Source of the DNA: Aedoeadaptatus acetigenes
GTDB lineage: Bacteria > Bacillota > Clostridia > Tissierellales > Peptoniphilaceae
NCBI RefSeq assembly: GCF_025566985.1
Contig: NZ_JAOQJD010000010.1
Coordinates: 1 to 64,000 of the forward strand
Direction of reading: 5' to 3'
DNA length: 64,000 bases
In this document: piece after piece, positions 24,291 through 34,067 of the stretch
Layout: each line of letters starts with the position of its first letter
Position numbering within the stretch: the stretch's first letter is position 1
Program-made: the position numbers and the translations under genes
The notes under the pieces: model-generated
What the model was told of the DNA's origin: nothing
Database searches by the model: none
What the model saw: only the letters and a program-made list of their open reading frames with translations

Positions 24291-24359
24291 AATCTTGCAA
24301 TTTTACGCGATTTGCGGTAACATAAGCTTATATATTGTGCGAAACATAGGAGGACAATT

Positions 24360-25553
24360 ATGGCAAAAGGAAAATTTGAAAGAAACAAACCCCACGTCAA
24401 CGTCGGCACCATCGGCCACGTCGACCACGGCAAGACCACCCTTACGGCGGCAATCACCCTCGTATTAAACAAACGCTTCGGCTCCGGCGAATTCGTCGAC
24501 TACGCAAACATCGACAAAGCCCCCGAAGAAAGAGAACGCGGCATCACCATTTCCACGTCCCACGTCGAATACGAAACCGACAAACGCCACTACGCCCACG
24601 TCGACTGCCCCGGCCACGCCGACTACGTTAAAAACATGATCACCGGCGCAGCCCAAATGGACGGCGCCATCCTCGTTGTATCCGCGGCAGACGGCCCCAT
24701 GCCCCAAACCCGCGAACACATCCTCTTGGCCCGCCAAGTCGGCGTACCCAAAATCGTCGTCTTCTTAAACAAACAAGACCAAGTCGATGACGACGAACTC
24801 ATCGAACTCGTCGAAATGGAAGTCAGAGACCTCCTGAGCGAATACGAATTCGACGGCGACAACACCCCCATCACCGTGGGCAGCGCCTTAAAAGCATTAG
24901 AAGATCCCGACGGGGAATGGGGAGACAAAATCGTCGCCCTCATGGACACCGTCGACGAATGGATCGACGATCCCATCCGCGACATCGATCACCCCTTCCT
25001 CATGCCCGTCGAAGACATCTTCTCCATCACCGGCCGCGGCACCGTCGCCACCGGTCGTGTTGAACGCGGCACCATCAAAGTCAACGACAACGTCGAAATC
25101 GTCGGCTTAACCACCGAAAAAAGAACCGTCGTCGTTACCGGCGTCGAAATGTTCAGAAAACAACTCGACCAAGCCGAAGCAGGCGACAACGTCGGCCTTC
25201 TGCTCCGCGGCGTCCAAAGAGACGAAATCGAACGCGGCCAAGTACTGGCAGAACCCGGCAGCATCCATCCCCACACCAAATTCGAAGCTGAAGTCTACGT
25301 CCTGAGCAAAGAAGAAGGCGGACGCCACACCCCGTTCTTTAACGGCTACCGTCCCCAATTCTACTTCAGAACCACCGACGTAACCGGCGACATCACCTTA
25401 GCAGACGGTGTCGAAATGGTCATGCCCGGCGACAACGCCACCTTCAAAGTCGAACTCATCACCCCCGTCGCCATGGACGAAGGATTACGCTTCGCCATCA
25501 GAGAAGGCGGCCGCACCGTCGCCTCCGGGGTCGTATCCAAGATTGTAGAATAA
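24360..25553 (+). CDS. tuf: Elongation factor Tu
   Basis: The 397-residue GTPase delivers aminoacyl-tRNA to the ribosome. GTP-binding motifs are GHVDHGKTT, DCPGHADYV and NKQDQVDD (the usual Val or Cys at the third position is Gln). The switch region reads APEERERGITIS, and the beta-barrel domains are complete. The ATG follows AGGAGG. It stands alone, without fusA or rps genes, so this may be a second tuf copy or an isolated locus. An ISL3 inverted repeat starts 3 bp after the stop, so its native terminator is not adjacent. Confidence 0.98.
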   Translation: MAKGKFERNKPHVNVGTIGHVDHGKTTLTAAITLVLNKRFGSGEFVDYANIDKAPEERERGITISTSHVEYETDKRHYAHVDCPGHADYVKNMITGAAQMDGAILVVSAADGPMPQTREHILLARQVGVPKIVVFLNKQDQVDDDELIELVEMEVRDLLSEYEFDGDNTPITVGSALKALEDPDGEWGDKIVALMDTVDEWIDDPIRDIDHPFLMPVEDIFSITGRGTVATGRVERGTIKVNDNVEIVGLTTEKRTVVVTGVEMFRKQLDQAEAGDNVGLLLRGVQRDEIERGQVLAEPGSIHPHTKFEAEVYVLSKEEGGRHTPFFNGYRPQFYFRTTDVTGDITLADGVEMVMPGDNATFKVELITPVAMDEGLRFAIREGGRTVASGVVSKIVE

Positions 25554-25576
25554 ATAGGTTCTATGTCAACCATTGG

Positions 25577-25610
25577 GGAGTCTAGTGAAAACTAGGCTCC
25601 TTTTTGTTTT
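25577..25610 (+). terminator. Terminator-like hairpin in the IS left end, downstream of tuf
   Basis: GGAGTCTAG pairs with CTAGGCTCC (one central mismatch) around TGAAAA and is followed by TTTTTGTTTT. It probably ends tuf transcripts and shields the IS. Confidence 0.6.
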
Positions 25611-25625
25611 CCTAAAAGCCATTCA

Positions 25626-26751
25626 TCACCGGTCTTTTGAACAGACGAAAAGCAGTTTGGTTCGGAAATGATGAAAGTTTTGCATCCCAAAGGCCACGCG
25701 CTTCACCGTCTTGATCTTGTTGTGCGTTCCCTCCACGTAGCCGTTACTCCACGGGTAATCAAAGCTGTTGGTGATCTCCTCGAACCAGTTGTTGTAGGCG
25801 CGCAAGCAGTAGCGCCATTCCCTTTGCCCGCCTTTCTTTGCCTCTTCCATCCACTTTGAAAGAGCGGTGGCGGCGGTTTCTTTGTCGTTCTGAGAAAGGA
25901 CGTAGGTGTAAAAGCCTTCTTTTAAGATGTAGGCGGTTCGAATGGCGTCGCTCTTTTCAAGCATGGTGGCGACAAGGCTTTTCTCCGCTTCGGTCAGGTC
26001 TTTCGCCGGCTTTTTTAGGAGGCTGCGGCTCCTTTTAAACCATTTTCTCTCCGTTGCCGTCATCCGTTTCTGCTCCCGCTTCCTTACGTTTTCCAAGGCC
26101 CAATGGACTTGGCGGATGAAATGGTAGCGGTCAATGACATGGGTACTCTGTGGAAAGAAGGCTTCTCTCACGCCTTTAAAGGTGCCGCACATATCGCTGA
26201 CAAAGATTTCGACGCCGCGTCGTTCCGCTCGATCAATGGAAGAGAAATACGCGGCTAAATCCTTGCCGTAGCGTGTCGGAAGAATGTCGATGATCCGATG
26301 GGCCTCTCCATCGGCCAAGGTGGTTTGGTACTTGCTTCCGCCGCTATCGCCCTTAAACTCGTCGATGCAAAAGACGCGAGGCAGCCGTTGACGGGGCACA
26401 AACAAACAAGCGACGATGCGGAAAATGCTCGTCGTTGAGATCCCCACCTCCTTAGCCAGCTCTGACACGGATCGGATATCCCGGAAGGCGTCCACCACAT
26501 AAGCGATTAAGCGCTTTGTCATCTGTTTGCCCTTGGCGGCAAAGGAAAGGGGCGCTTCAAAGCGCGCGCCGCAATCCTTGCAATCATACCGTGTCTTCTT
26601 AACCCGCAGAAGCACGTGCTTTCGGCGCATCGGTGCGTCCCGAAGCACTTGCTTCCGGTGATCGTGGACCCAAGCGTGGGTCGAGCCACAGTGAGGACAA
26701 ACCCGATCATGAACGGGTTTGCAGTCAATGGTAATGAGCCGTCTTTCTTCT
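25626..26751 (-). pseudogene. ISL3-family transposase, copy lacking its N-terminal ~20 codons
   Basis: The frame is open from the N at 26752 down to 25626. It contains the Cys-pair zinc finger (CPHCGSTHAWVHDH, CKDCGARF), the HTH region ELAKEVGISTTSIFRI and the DDE catalytic region (CIDEFKGD, VSDMCGTF). The C-terminal motif WSNGYVEGTHNKIKTVKR is conserved in the ISL3 family. Only the first codons are missing, cut at the junction. The full-length protein would be about 400 residues. Confidence 0.85.
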
Positions 26752-26752
26752 N
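26752..26752. other. Ambiguous base (N) at a join between two IS copies
   Basis: The single N lies exactly where one transposase copy stops after LEKS and the next starts at EERRLITID. Sequence left of it repeats sequence 805 bp to the right with several differences. This is best explained as a scaffold or contig join inside a repeated element. Confidence 0.9.
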
Positions 26753-27618
26753 TCGCTCTTTTCGAGCATGGTGGCGACGAGACCTTTTTCCGCCTCTGTA
26801 AGGTCTTTAGCCGGCTTTTTCAGTAGACTGCGGCTTCGTTTAAACCATTTTCTTTCCGTCGCCGTCATCCGTTTCTGTTCCCGCTTCCGCACATTTTCCA
26901 AGGCCCAATGGACTTGACGGATGAAATGGTACCGGTCGATGACATGGGTACTTTGTGGAAAGAAAGCCTCTTTCACGCCTTTAAAGGTGCCGCACATATC
27001 GCTGACAAAGATCTCGACGCCGCGTCGTTCCGCTCGATCAATGGAAGAGAAATAAGCGGCTAAATCCTTGCCGTAGCGCGTCGGAAGGATATCGATGATT
27101 CGATGGGCCTCTCCATCGGCCAAGGTGGTTTGGTACTTGCTTCCGCCGCTATCGCCCTTAAACTCGTCGATGCAAAAGACGCGAGGCAGCCGTTGACGGG
27201 GCACAAACAAACAAGCGACGATGCGGAAAATGCTCGTCGTTGAGATCCCCACCTCCTTAGCCAGCTCTGACACGGATCGGATATCCCGGAAGGCGTCCAC
27301 CACATAAGCGATTAAGCGCTTTGTCATCTGTTTGCCCTTGGCGGCAAAGGAAAGGGGCGCTTCAAAGCGCGCGCCGCAATCCTTGCAATCATACCGTGTC
27401 TTCTTAACCCGCAGAAGCACGTGCTTTCGGCGCATCGGTGCGTCCCGAAGCACTTGCTTCCGGTGATCGTGGACCCAAGCGTGGGTCGAGCCACAGTGAG
27501 GACAAACCCGATCATGAACGGGTTTGCAGTCAATGGTAATGAGCCGTCTTTCTTCTGAAACACCGGTGACCTCGACATCTTGGATTCCTAAAAGTAATGT
27601 GGTAATATTGTTTTGCAC
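26753..27618 (-). pseudogene. ISL3-family transposase, copy lacking its C-terminal part
   Basis: Translation probably starts at the GTG at 27618, placed 8 nt after AAGGGGG (protein MQNNITTLLLGIQDVEVTG...). It has the zinc finger, HTH and first catalytic regions and then breaks at the N after the LVATMLEKS segment. It then runs into nonsense (RRKTAHYH). It matches the other copy closely but has scattered nucleotide differences, so it is not a simple copy of the same reads. Confidence 0.85.
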
Positions 27619-27743
27619 TTGTTTGACCCCCTTTATTATTTTGTGGTGATTTAATTTTAGGTGATAGGGAAAACAAGTGCTATCTTTTTGCACAAAAATA
27701 TCCATTGAGGAATTACTCCCCAATGGATATTATAGAGCCAACA

Positions 27744-27779
27744 AAAAATCGACACCACGGCGTCGTGGCGTCGATTTTT
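27744..27779. terminator. Bidirectional terminator downstream of the SLH gene
   Basis: AAAAATCGACACCACG (27744-27759) pairs with CGTGGCGTCGATTTTT (27764-27779) with one mismatch around GCGT. T-rich tails occur on both strands. It serves the SLH gene (minus) and may have served the gene formerly to its left. Confidence 0.82.
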
Positions 27780-27783
27780 CTTT

Positions 27784-29805
27784 TTAGCGATAGCTTACAG
27801 CGGCCAAAATATCTTCGTAAGCCCAGTGGCTCGGAGAGATATCCGTAAAGGGGTTCTTCACATCCCCAGCCTTTTTAATGTTGAAGGTACGATTGACCAT
27901 GGCCACCGCTTCGGCGCGAGATACATCGGCCGCGGGGCGGAAGGTATTGTCTTCGTAACCTTTAATGATGCCTTGAGCGTAAGCCTTGTCGATGGCTTCT
28001 TTCGCCCAATTGCCATTTGTATCCGTAAAGGGATTCGATGCCGTTTTGGCACTCATGAAATGGCTGAGCATCGTGGCAAATTCCGCGCGGGTAATGGGTT
28101 TGTCCGGCTTAAAGGAACCGTCGGGATACCCCTTCATGTAGCCGGCTTTCACGACGGCATTGATAACGGCATTGTACCAACCGTCGGCGTCTGAGAAGGC
28201 GGGCTTGCTGCTGTCCGTCAAAGGCAGGCGTTGCAACTTCGCCAAAATGGAAGCCGCTTCGGCGCGGGTCATGGACTTGCCGGGACGGAAGGTGCCGTCG
28301 GGGTAGCCGTTAATGTAGCCGGTGATGGTTGCGGTACTCGGTTTTTCTTGTGCCTTCTTTTCTTCGGGTTTTTTGTCTCCCGGGATCACGGGCGTCACGA
28401 TATAGCCGTCTCCGCTTTTTGCCTTGACAACGGCTGTTACGGCATTCGGGTCCTTATTCTTTTCAGTTTGTACGACGGTGATTGTATCTTTGGCATATAA
28501 TATAATACCCTTGGGTACATTTACAGACCATGTGCCGTCTGTTCCTACGGTGGTCTTGACGGGAGTCTTTACACCGGGGAAAGTGACTTCGATGGTGGCA
28601 TCGGCAATGCCTTTTCCCGTCACTTTCTTGTCCCCGGCGACAATCTTGTCGACTTCAGGGGCTTTGGACATAGGTAATCTTGCTTCGGCGGTAAATATAT
28701 TGTTTTTATCGCTGACGATGTGATTTTCAGGGAACCATGTAGGACCTGTCTTCGCCTCGGCGGCGATCGATTCAAATATCGTTTTTTCTACGGAAGGAAT
28801 TTTATACGCACTGAGGTCCGTACCCGGTTTTACTTTAAAACTTTCGTATACTGCAGGTTTTTCTTTCGTCCCTATTAATTTTTCGTCACCTTTCTTCGCT
28901 TCTACGCCTTCGCCGAGAAGGAATTTCACGAGGACGGCATCTTCCGGCGCTTTGTCGTTGCTGGCCGCCGTCATATGGTTGGAGACATAAAGAACTTGAT
29001 CCTTCACTTCCAGAGAGGTTCCGTCGTCGAAGGCGACGTTTAAGTCACCTTTGAGGCCGGTCGTATTTTCGTTATCCGACTTTCTGTTGCTTTCGTCGGT
29101 AACGACGGTGCCGGCTTCATCTAAAATAGCTTGAAGTTTTTCATCTGCATCCTTTAGTGCGACTCCTTTCTTCCAGTCGATTTCGTCGCCGACCCAAGCT
29201 TTAATGTCTTTTGCTTCCAACTTGTCTTTCAAGAGAACGGATTTTGCTTCCGCGCCGCTGACGCGGTAGGTGAGTTCTACAGCTTCTTTGCAGCCCGGTT
29301 GTTGAACAGTGAGTTTTAAATCCACGGATTTGTCGATAAAGTCGGCCAATTTCCCCGTCTTTCCTTCGGATTGAACGGCATTTAAAATATCGGTACCGAA
29401 GACAAGTTTAAACATCTCATCAACTTTCATGCCCGCAGATGGTGCCGCTTCCGCTCTCTCTTTTAAGTCCCGCTCATCACAATTTCCGATTTTAACCTTG
29501 GTCAAGTAATTTTCATTATAAAGTTTGATCAATCCGGCGATCAATCCCGTGCCGGAAATTTCCTTTGCCCCTTGATTCTTATCGAGAATGGCCACTTTCA
29601 CGGTCTTCGTGGTCGGATCAAATTTTCCGACATAGACGCCGTCTTTACTTCCGACACTTCCAAAAAGCTCATTGGCGGCATCTTCAAATTGTTTTGTCAA
29701 CGCATCTTTGCTCAGGCACTTATCCTCGGCAAAAACCGGTGCCATGGGCAATGTGCTGAACAACATGGCGAAGGCCAATATCATGGCCAGTAGTCGCTTA
29801 CGCAT
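27784..29805 (-). CDS. SLH-domain cell-surface protein
   Basis: The 673-residue secreted protein has a signal peptide (RKRLLAMILAFAMLFSTLPMAPVFA) and a long N-terminal region without recognisable enzyme motifs (residues about 28-390). A bacterial Ig-like domain (KVTGKGIADATIEVTFPG...) and a Lys/Pro linker follow. At the C-terminus are three S-layer homology domains (NGYPDGTFRPGKSMTRAEAA, KGYPDGSFKPDKPITRAEFA, KGYEDNTFRPAADVSRAEAV). SLH triplets attach proteins to pyruvylated wall polysaccharide. It could be the S-layer protein or an adhesin. It has its own long 5' leader and a terminator. Confidence 0.9.
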   Translation of the reverse strand: MRKRLLAMILAFAMLFSTLPMAPVFAEDKCLSKDALTKQFEDAANELFGSVGSKDGVYVGKFDPTTKTVKVAILDKNQGAKEISGTGLIAGLIKLYNENYLTKVKIGNCDERDLKERAEAAPSAGMKVDEMFKLVFGTDILNAVQSEGKTGKLADFIDKSVDLKLTVQQPGCKEAVELTYRVSGAEAKSVLLKDKLEAKDIKAWVGDEIDWKKGVALKDADEKLQAILDEAGTVVTDESNRKSDNENTTGLKGDLNVAFDDGTSLEVKDQVLYVSNHMTAASNDKAPEDAVLVKFLLGEGVEAKKGDEKLIGTKEKPAVYESFKVKPGTDLSAYKIPSVEKTIFESIAAEAKTGPTWFPENHIVSDKNNIFTAEARLPMSKAPEVDKIVAGDKKVTGKGIADATIEVTFPGVKTPVKTTVGTDGTWSVNVPKGIILYAKDTITVVQTEKNKDPNAVTAVVKAKSGDGYIVTPVIPGDKKPEEKKAQEKPSTATITGYINGYPDGTFRPGKSMTRAEAASILAKLQRLPLTDSSKPAFSDADGWYNAVINAVVKAGYMKGYPDGSFKPDKPITRAEFATMLSHFMSAKTASNPFTDTNGNWAKEAIDKAYAQGIIKGYEDNTFRPAADVSRAEAVAMVNRTFNIKKAGDVKNPFTDISPSHWAYEDILAAVSYR

Positions 29806-30060
29806 ATTTGCACGCTCCTTTAATACTGAGCCGTAAAATCACACAAACGACGGCCGGCTCCTCGCCAATCGTTTGCCTCTTCACTGAAAAACCGCTGTTC
29901 GAGAGATGAAATCCCCGCTGCATTTACACGCGTCGCAGTCTGTTTTTATTATACCATTCTCTCATCTGCGCAGAAAGCATTCACTTAAATTTCTCTTGCC
30001 TAAATTCCCGCCCATAAGGGAAGAACGCATTGCTTCCCCGGAGCGATCCTGCTGCATTTT
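29806..30060 (-). promoter_or_regulatory. Upstream region of the SLH gene with putative promoter
   Basis: On the minus strand a TATAAT (29953-29948) preceded by a weak -35 (TTTCTG, 17-bp spacer) predicts a 5' leader of about 135 nt before the SLH ATG. AAAGGAG lies at the ribosome site. No known riboswitch motif is seen. Nothing else is recognised in this 255-bp stretch. Confidence 0.4.
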
Positions 30061-30065
30061 CCGCA

Positions 30066-30092
30066 ACAAAAAAAGACCGCACCCGCGGTCTT
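30066..30092 (-). terminator. Terminator of the walRK-yycHI operon
   Basis: AAAGACCGC pairs with GCGGTCTTT around a GGT loop and is followed on the minus strand by a seven-T run. It overlaps the yycI stop codon. Confidence 0.85.
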
Positions 30093-30931
30093 TAATGCAA
30101 GAGAACCAATTCCTCGCCTCCGTCCAGTTCCATGCGCCAGGCCACGGTGGCGTAGCCCCGGGTGCCGTGGGATAGGTTTTCCACGGTGCCCTGTTCTTCG
30201 GGATTGAAGTAGTAGCAGGGGTCGATTTTTTTTATGGTCCTGCCCCGTAAGCTGTCGTGGCTGAGGAGGCGGAGGAGGGATTGGGTGGCCATGGGCAGGG
30301 GCTCCCGCTCGGCGGTTTCGTCGATGACGTCGATCCAGAGCCGGTCCATGCGCACCACTTTGTCTCCCACCAGGTCGATTTCCGTGTAGGCGGATTCCAC
30401 GTAGTTGTTTTTGTAGGTCTTAGTAAACATGAGCTTCCTGCGATTGCCCGCGGCTTCGCTGTAAAAAAGGGCGATGTCGTCGGTTGGAAAGCCCCGCTCC
30501 GCCAGAAAGTCCAGGGCTTTTTTCTCCGATTCTTTTTCGTTTAAAAAGGCGTTGGATGCGGCGTCGGCTTCGTAGATCAGGCGCCGCTCATCCAGTACTT
30601 TCAGCTGCCCCCGAGCCGTGCGAAGCACCAGGCGCTTATCGTCGTCTTCCGCAACGCGGCCTTTTCCCTGAAAGAAGCGCTGATTTAAATTGTCCGTCGT
30701 GTCCGTTTCGTAGGCCACATCCAAAATGGGCAAGGACGATCCGTCTTTGGGAATCTCCGCTTCCAGGGCGATGCCCGCATCTTTCAAGAGCTCCTTCGTC
30801 TCCCGATGAAAGGCGGCGGCGTTTTCCGCCGGGGCCACGCGCATGCGGTCCGCGTAGAGGACGCCGGCGAGGAAAAGGTCGGTGATGAAGAGGGCGACGA
30901 TGAGGACGGTTTTTGCTTTTTCCCAATTCAT
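30092..30931 (-). CDS. yycI: Two-component system regulatory protein YycI
   Basis: The 279-residue membrane-anchored protein has one N-terminal helix (AKTVLIVALFITDLFLAGVLY) and an extracytoplasmic YycI domain. Its last part (LLRLLSHDSLRGRTIKKIDPCYYF..) is typical of the family. In Bacillus YycI acts with YycH to control WalK through contacts in the membrane. It is the last gene of walR-walK-yycH-yycI and overlaps the yycH stop (ATGA). Confidence 0.88.
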   Translation of the reverse strand: MNWEKAKTVLIVALFITDLFLAGVLYADRMRVAPAENAAAFHRETKELLKDAGIALEAEIPKDGSSLPILDVAYETDTTDNLNQRFFQGKGRVAEDDDKRLVLRTARGQLKVLDERRLIYEADAASNAFLNEKESEKKALDFLAERGFPTDDIALFYSEAAGNRRKLMFTKTYKNNYVESAYTEIDLVGDKVVRMDRLWIDVIDETAEREPLPMATQSLLRLLSHDSLRGRTIKKIDPCYYFNPEEQGTVENLSHGTRGYATVAWRMELDGGEELVLLH

Positions 30932-32265
30932 GATCGATCACCGCCTACATAGGCCCCGCTCAGGGCGTCGAAAAGATACACCCGCTCCCCGTAGAGGACG
31001 TAGTAGCCGGGCACGAGGGCCTTTTTTTCTTCTCGGCCGTCGTCTAAATAACAGAGGCTTACCCGCCTTAGGGGCTTGAGCAATTGATCGTAGCCCTCTT
31101 CTTTCGCCCCGAAAATCTCCGGATGCATGGCCACCACGTCGGCGAAGGCCATGCCTTCGACCAAGGTGTTTGCGCTTTCTTCCTCGGCTTTGTTGCGGTA
31201 GAGATAGGTCATGCGCTTCACCTGATTGTTGAAAAGTTCCACCACGATGGCGTCGATCTTTTCGCCTTTTACGGGAAAGACGGGCAGGCCTTTTTCCGAA
31301 TGGTTCATGACGACGCGGTAGCCCCGCCCGCCGTTGGCGGTGATGGGCTCCAGCTTTTCCAAATACACATCGTCGATGGTGCCGGTGTTTTTCGCCACAA
31401 ATTCAAAGGCCCGCTCCACAGCCCCGGCGGGATCCATAACTTCCTTGGCCGCTTCCGTCTGGTCTTTGTAGTCCAGAAGGCCGTTGTTGTACAGGCGCAC
31501 GGTGCGCTGGCCCCAGACGTAGAGGGTGGAATCTTCTTCGCCGATTTCGTGGAGGTCGTCGATGCCGGCCTTTAAGAGGCGGCGAAGGAGGTCGTTTTTG
31601 TAGGCACTTTTCATATTGGTCAGATCGTTTTCGTAGACCACGTCGCTTTCAAAGACGGGCTTTTCGTCGGAAATATACACGGCTCGCTGAATGCCGTAGC
31701 GCTCCCACAGGGAGCTGTAGGAGGGATTGTCTTCCCTCTCCAGGGAGCGAATGTACTTGTTAATGTCCGAAAGGTTCACGGCGAAATCGGGCTTCATGGC
31801 GCCTTCTTCCGTTTCGAAGATCACGCCTTCGGATTCGGAAAAGTAGATGGCGGCGATCTCGCCCTTCAGGTCGTGAAGATTGTACACGTCTTTAAAGAGG
31901 TCGGAATAGGTGCCCTTGGCTACTTCAAAGACCACCGAGGGCTTGTCGTGGCATTTTAAATAATCCTTGTAGGCCATTTTCTCCCACTGCACCTTTTCTT
32001 TGCCGTCGAAATTTTGCTTTAAGATGTTGCGGTAAAAGGGCCAGAGGTTTTTCAGCTGCACGGTCTTCGTGTGGGCGCCGTCGCCGAAGTTCACCACCAT
32101 GGCCGCGGGCATCATGCGCCCGATGACGGCATCGGTAAATTTCGTGTCCGCCACGGCGATGAGTTTGTTGCCCGTCGGCGGCGGGGCCAGCCAAATTTGC
32201 CGGGCGAGAACCAAGGTGAGCACCAAGAGGGCGGCGAGAATGACGGATTTCAAGCGCTCTTTCAT
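30928..32265 (-). CDS. yycH: Two-component system activity regulator YycH
   Basis: The 445-residue protein has a single N-terminal membrane segment (VILAALLVLTLVLARQIWLA) and a long extracytoplasmic region built from YycH-type alpha/beta domains. Sequence similarity within this family is low; the assignment rests on length, topology and its place between walK and yycI. The ATG overlaps the walK stop (ATGA) and follows GGAGGAAGC. Confidence 0.85.
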   Translation of the reverse strand: MKERLKSVILAALLVLTLVLARQIWLAPPPTGNKLIAVADTKFTDAVIGRMMPAAMVVNFGDGAHTKTVQLKNLWPFYRNILKQNFDGKEKVQWEKMAYKDYLKCHDKPSVVFEVAKGTYSDLFKDVYNLHDLKGEIAAIYFSESEGVIFETEEGAMKPDFAVNLSDINKYIRSLEREDNPSYSSLWERYGIQRAVYISDEKPVFESDVVYENDLTNMKSAYKNDLLRRLLKAGIDDLHEIGEEDSTLYVWGQRTVRLYNNGLLDYKDQTEAAKEVMDPAGAVERAFEFVAKNTGTIDDVYLEKLEPITANGGRGYRVVMNHSEKGLPVFPVKGEKIDAIVVELFNNQVKRMTYLYRNKAEEESANTLVEGMAFADVVAMHPEIFGAKEEGYDQLLKPLRRVSLCYLDDGREEKKALVPGYYVLYGERVYLFDALSGAYVGGDRS

Positions 32266-34067
32266 GCTTCCTCCTGATCCATGGGAAAGCTCAACAACAC
32301 TTCCGTGCCCACATTCAGCTCGCTCTTAATGCGAATGCGCCCGCCCATGTTTTCCATAATGTCCTTGGCGATGGAAAGGCCCAGGCCGCTCCCGCCCATG
32401 GCGCGGCTCCTGCCCTTTTCCACGCGGTAAAAGCGTTCGTAGATGCGCTCCAAATCCCTGCGGGATATGCCAATGCCGTTGTCCTTGATCTGGATGTGCA
32501 CGCGGGAGCCGTAGTTTCGGCCGATGACCTCGATTTTTCCCGCGTAGGTTGTGTACTTAAAGGCATTGGTCAAAATATTGGTAATGACCTGATAGGCCCC
32601 GTGCTTGTCCGCCAAAAAGGGGCGAATGTCCACGGGAATATCCAAATACACCTTGTGGTGGCGCTCCTTGATCATGGGCTGCAACGATTCCAAAATGGCC
32701 GTCACCACTTCGTAGGCATCCATGGACACGGGCTCCCAATTGGTGCGCTTGGCGTCCATATTGGAAAGCTGCAAGAGGTCGGTGACCAGGTGGGTCATGC
32801 GGTCGCTTTCCCGGTCGATGATGCCTAAAAACCGCAGCTGGGCATCGCGATTTAACGACGCCTTCATCAGGGTTTCCGTGTAGGATTTAATGGTGGTAAT
32901 GGGCGTCTTCAGCTCGTGGCCCACATTGGCCACGAAATCTTTTCTCAGCACGTCCAAATTGTGCTCTTCCGTAATGTCCTGCAACACGGCGATGATCCCC
33001 TGGGGCTGCTTGCTCTCCCCTTTGTAGGGGGCGTAGCGAATGTTGTAGAATTTGTTTTTGATTTCGATTTGGCTGAGCCCGGTTAAGGAGCCTACGTCGT
33101 AGTAATTGATCTTCTCAATATTCAGCCGCTTCATGTCGAAGGCCTCGCCCACGGCGTCGTCGGCGAGATCCAAAATCTCTTTGGCCACGGGATTCATGTG
33201 AACCAACCGCCCCATGGAATCCACGGCGATGATCCCCTCGGACATGTAGCGGAACATGGTGTCCAGCTTGGACCGTTCGGAATCCATGCGGGAGATGGTC
33301 TCTTCCAGTTCCGTGGTGAGGTAATTAAACATGCTCCCCAAGCGGCCGATTTCGTCGTTGCTCTTGACTTCGACCTTTTGATTGAAATTCCCCTCGGCCA
33401 TTTCCCGCGCCTGACGGGTCACGTCCCGAATGGGCAGGGTAATGGAGCGGGCCAAAATATAGGCGAGAATGGTGGTAATGCCCATGGCCACCACCATGGC
33501 GTAGGTCATAATGACCCGGGCGTCGTCCACCACGCCGTAGAGGCCGCTTAGATCCGACACCATGTAAAATAAGCCCATGACGCTGCCGTCTTTTGCAAAG
33601 ACCGGCATGGTGTAATGGGCGTAGCGTACCTTGGTCTTGGCGTCTTCGCGAATCACCGAAGAGCCTTCGCCGCGAAAGCCGTCTAAAATCAGCTTCGGCG
33701 ACAGATCGGAATCCCCCAGGGCGTTTTTCCCCGCCACGAGATCCCCGGAATTGTTGGTGGTGGCGACGATTCTCGGCACCCGTCCCGGGCCGATGACATA
33801 AATGGCCTCGTCGCTACCGATGCGCCAGGCGTCCAGGGTATTTTGAATGCGGCTGTGCACCTCGTCCCAAGGCGTCTCCGTCAAATAGGGCGATGAATTG
33901 GCCATGGAACTTAAGGTCTGCTCCATGTCCGTCCGTACTTTCTCCAGCTGCGCGTCTTCCAGTCGGTTGACGATAAAGGCGCCGATAATGGCCATGACCA
34001 CCAACACGAGGAGGACGTAGATAAATATAAATCGCCACTTGATGCTGGAATAATGCTTATCCTCCAA
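32262..34067 (-). CDS. walK: WalK sensor histidine kinase
   Basis: The 601-residue kinase has two membrane helices (about 12-32 and 190-210) around an extracytoplasmic sensor. HAMP (ITLPIRDVTRQAREMAEGN), PAS (MFRYMSEGIIAVDSMGRLVH), HisKA with phospho-His in VGHELKTPITT, and HATPase with N, G1 and G2 boxes (NAFKYT, DNGIGIS, GSGLGLSIAK) follow. WalK controls wall metabolism genes through WalR. The start is uncertain: a TTG at 34067 overlaps the walR end, with AGGAG 12 nt upstream; no better in-frame start exists near the second ribosome site. Confidence 0.94.
   Translation of the reverse strand: MEDKHYSSIKWRFIFIYVLLVLVVMAIIGAFIVNRLEDAQLEKVRTDMEQTLSSMANSSPYLTETPWDEVHSRIQNTLDAWRIGSDEAIYVIGPGRVPRIVATTNNSGDLVAGKNALGDSDLSPKLILDGFRGEGSSVIREDAKTKVRYAHYTMPVFAKDGSVMGLFYMVSDLSGLYGVVDDARVIMTYAMVVAMGITTILAYILARSITLPIRDVTRQAREMAEGNFNQKVEVKSNDEIGRLGSMFNYLTTELEETISRMDSERSKLDTMFRYMSEGIIAVDSMGRLVHMNPVAKEILDLADDAVGEAFDMKRLNIEKINYYDVGSLTGLSQIEIKNKFYNIRYAPYKGESKQPQGIIAVLQDITEEHNLDVLRKDFVANVGHELKTPITTIKSYTETLMKASLNRDAQLRFLGIIDRESDRMTHLVTDLLQLSNMDAKRTNWEPVSMDAYEVVTAILESLQPMIKERHHKVYLDIPVDIRPFLADKHGAYQVITNILTNAFKYTTYAGKIEVIGRNYGSRVHIQIKDNGIGISRRDLERIYERFYRVEKGRSRAMGGSGLGLSIAKDIMENMGGRIRIKSELNVGTEVLLSFPMDQEEA

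Larger units (their letters stand above)
25557..27739 (-). mobile_element. ISL3-family insertion sequence with an internal assembly junction
   Basis: The ends match as inverted repeats: left GGTTCTATG... with CCATTGGGGAGT at 25571-25582, and right (minus strand) GGCTCTATA... with CCATTGGGGAGT. The transposase is of ISL3 type. An N at 26752 joins two partial, non-identical copies, and an 805-bp segment is duplicated. Removing the duplication gives about 1.38 kb, a normal ISL3 size. The flanking 8-mers (AATAAATA left, AACAAAAA right) do not match, so the two ends may come from different insertions. Confidence 0.8.

Noticed and set aside
26752..27618. A true tandem pair of ISL3 transposases
   Set aside because: Neither copy is complete, the N marks the join, and removal of the duplicated 805 bp gives one normal-sized element.
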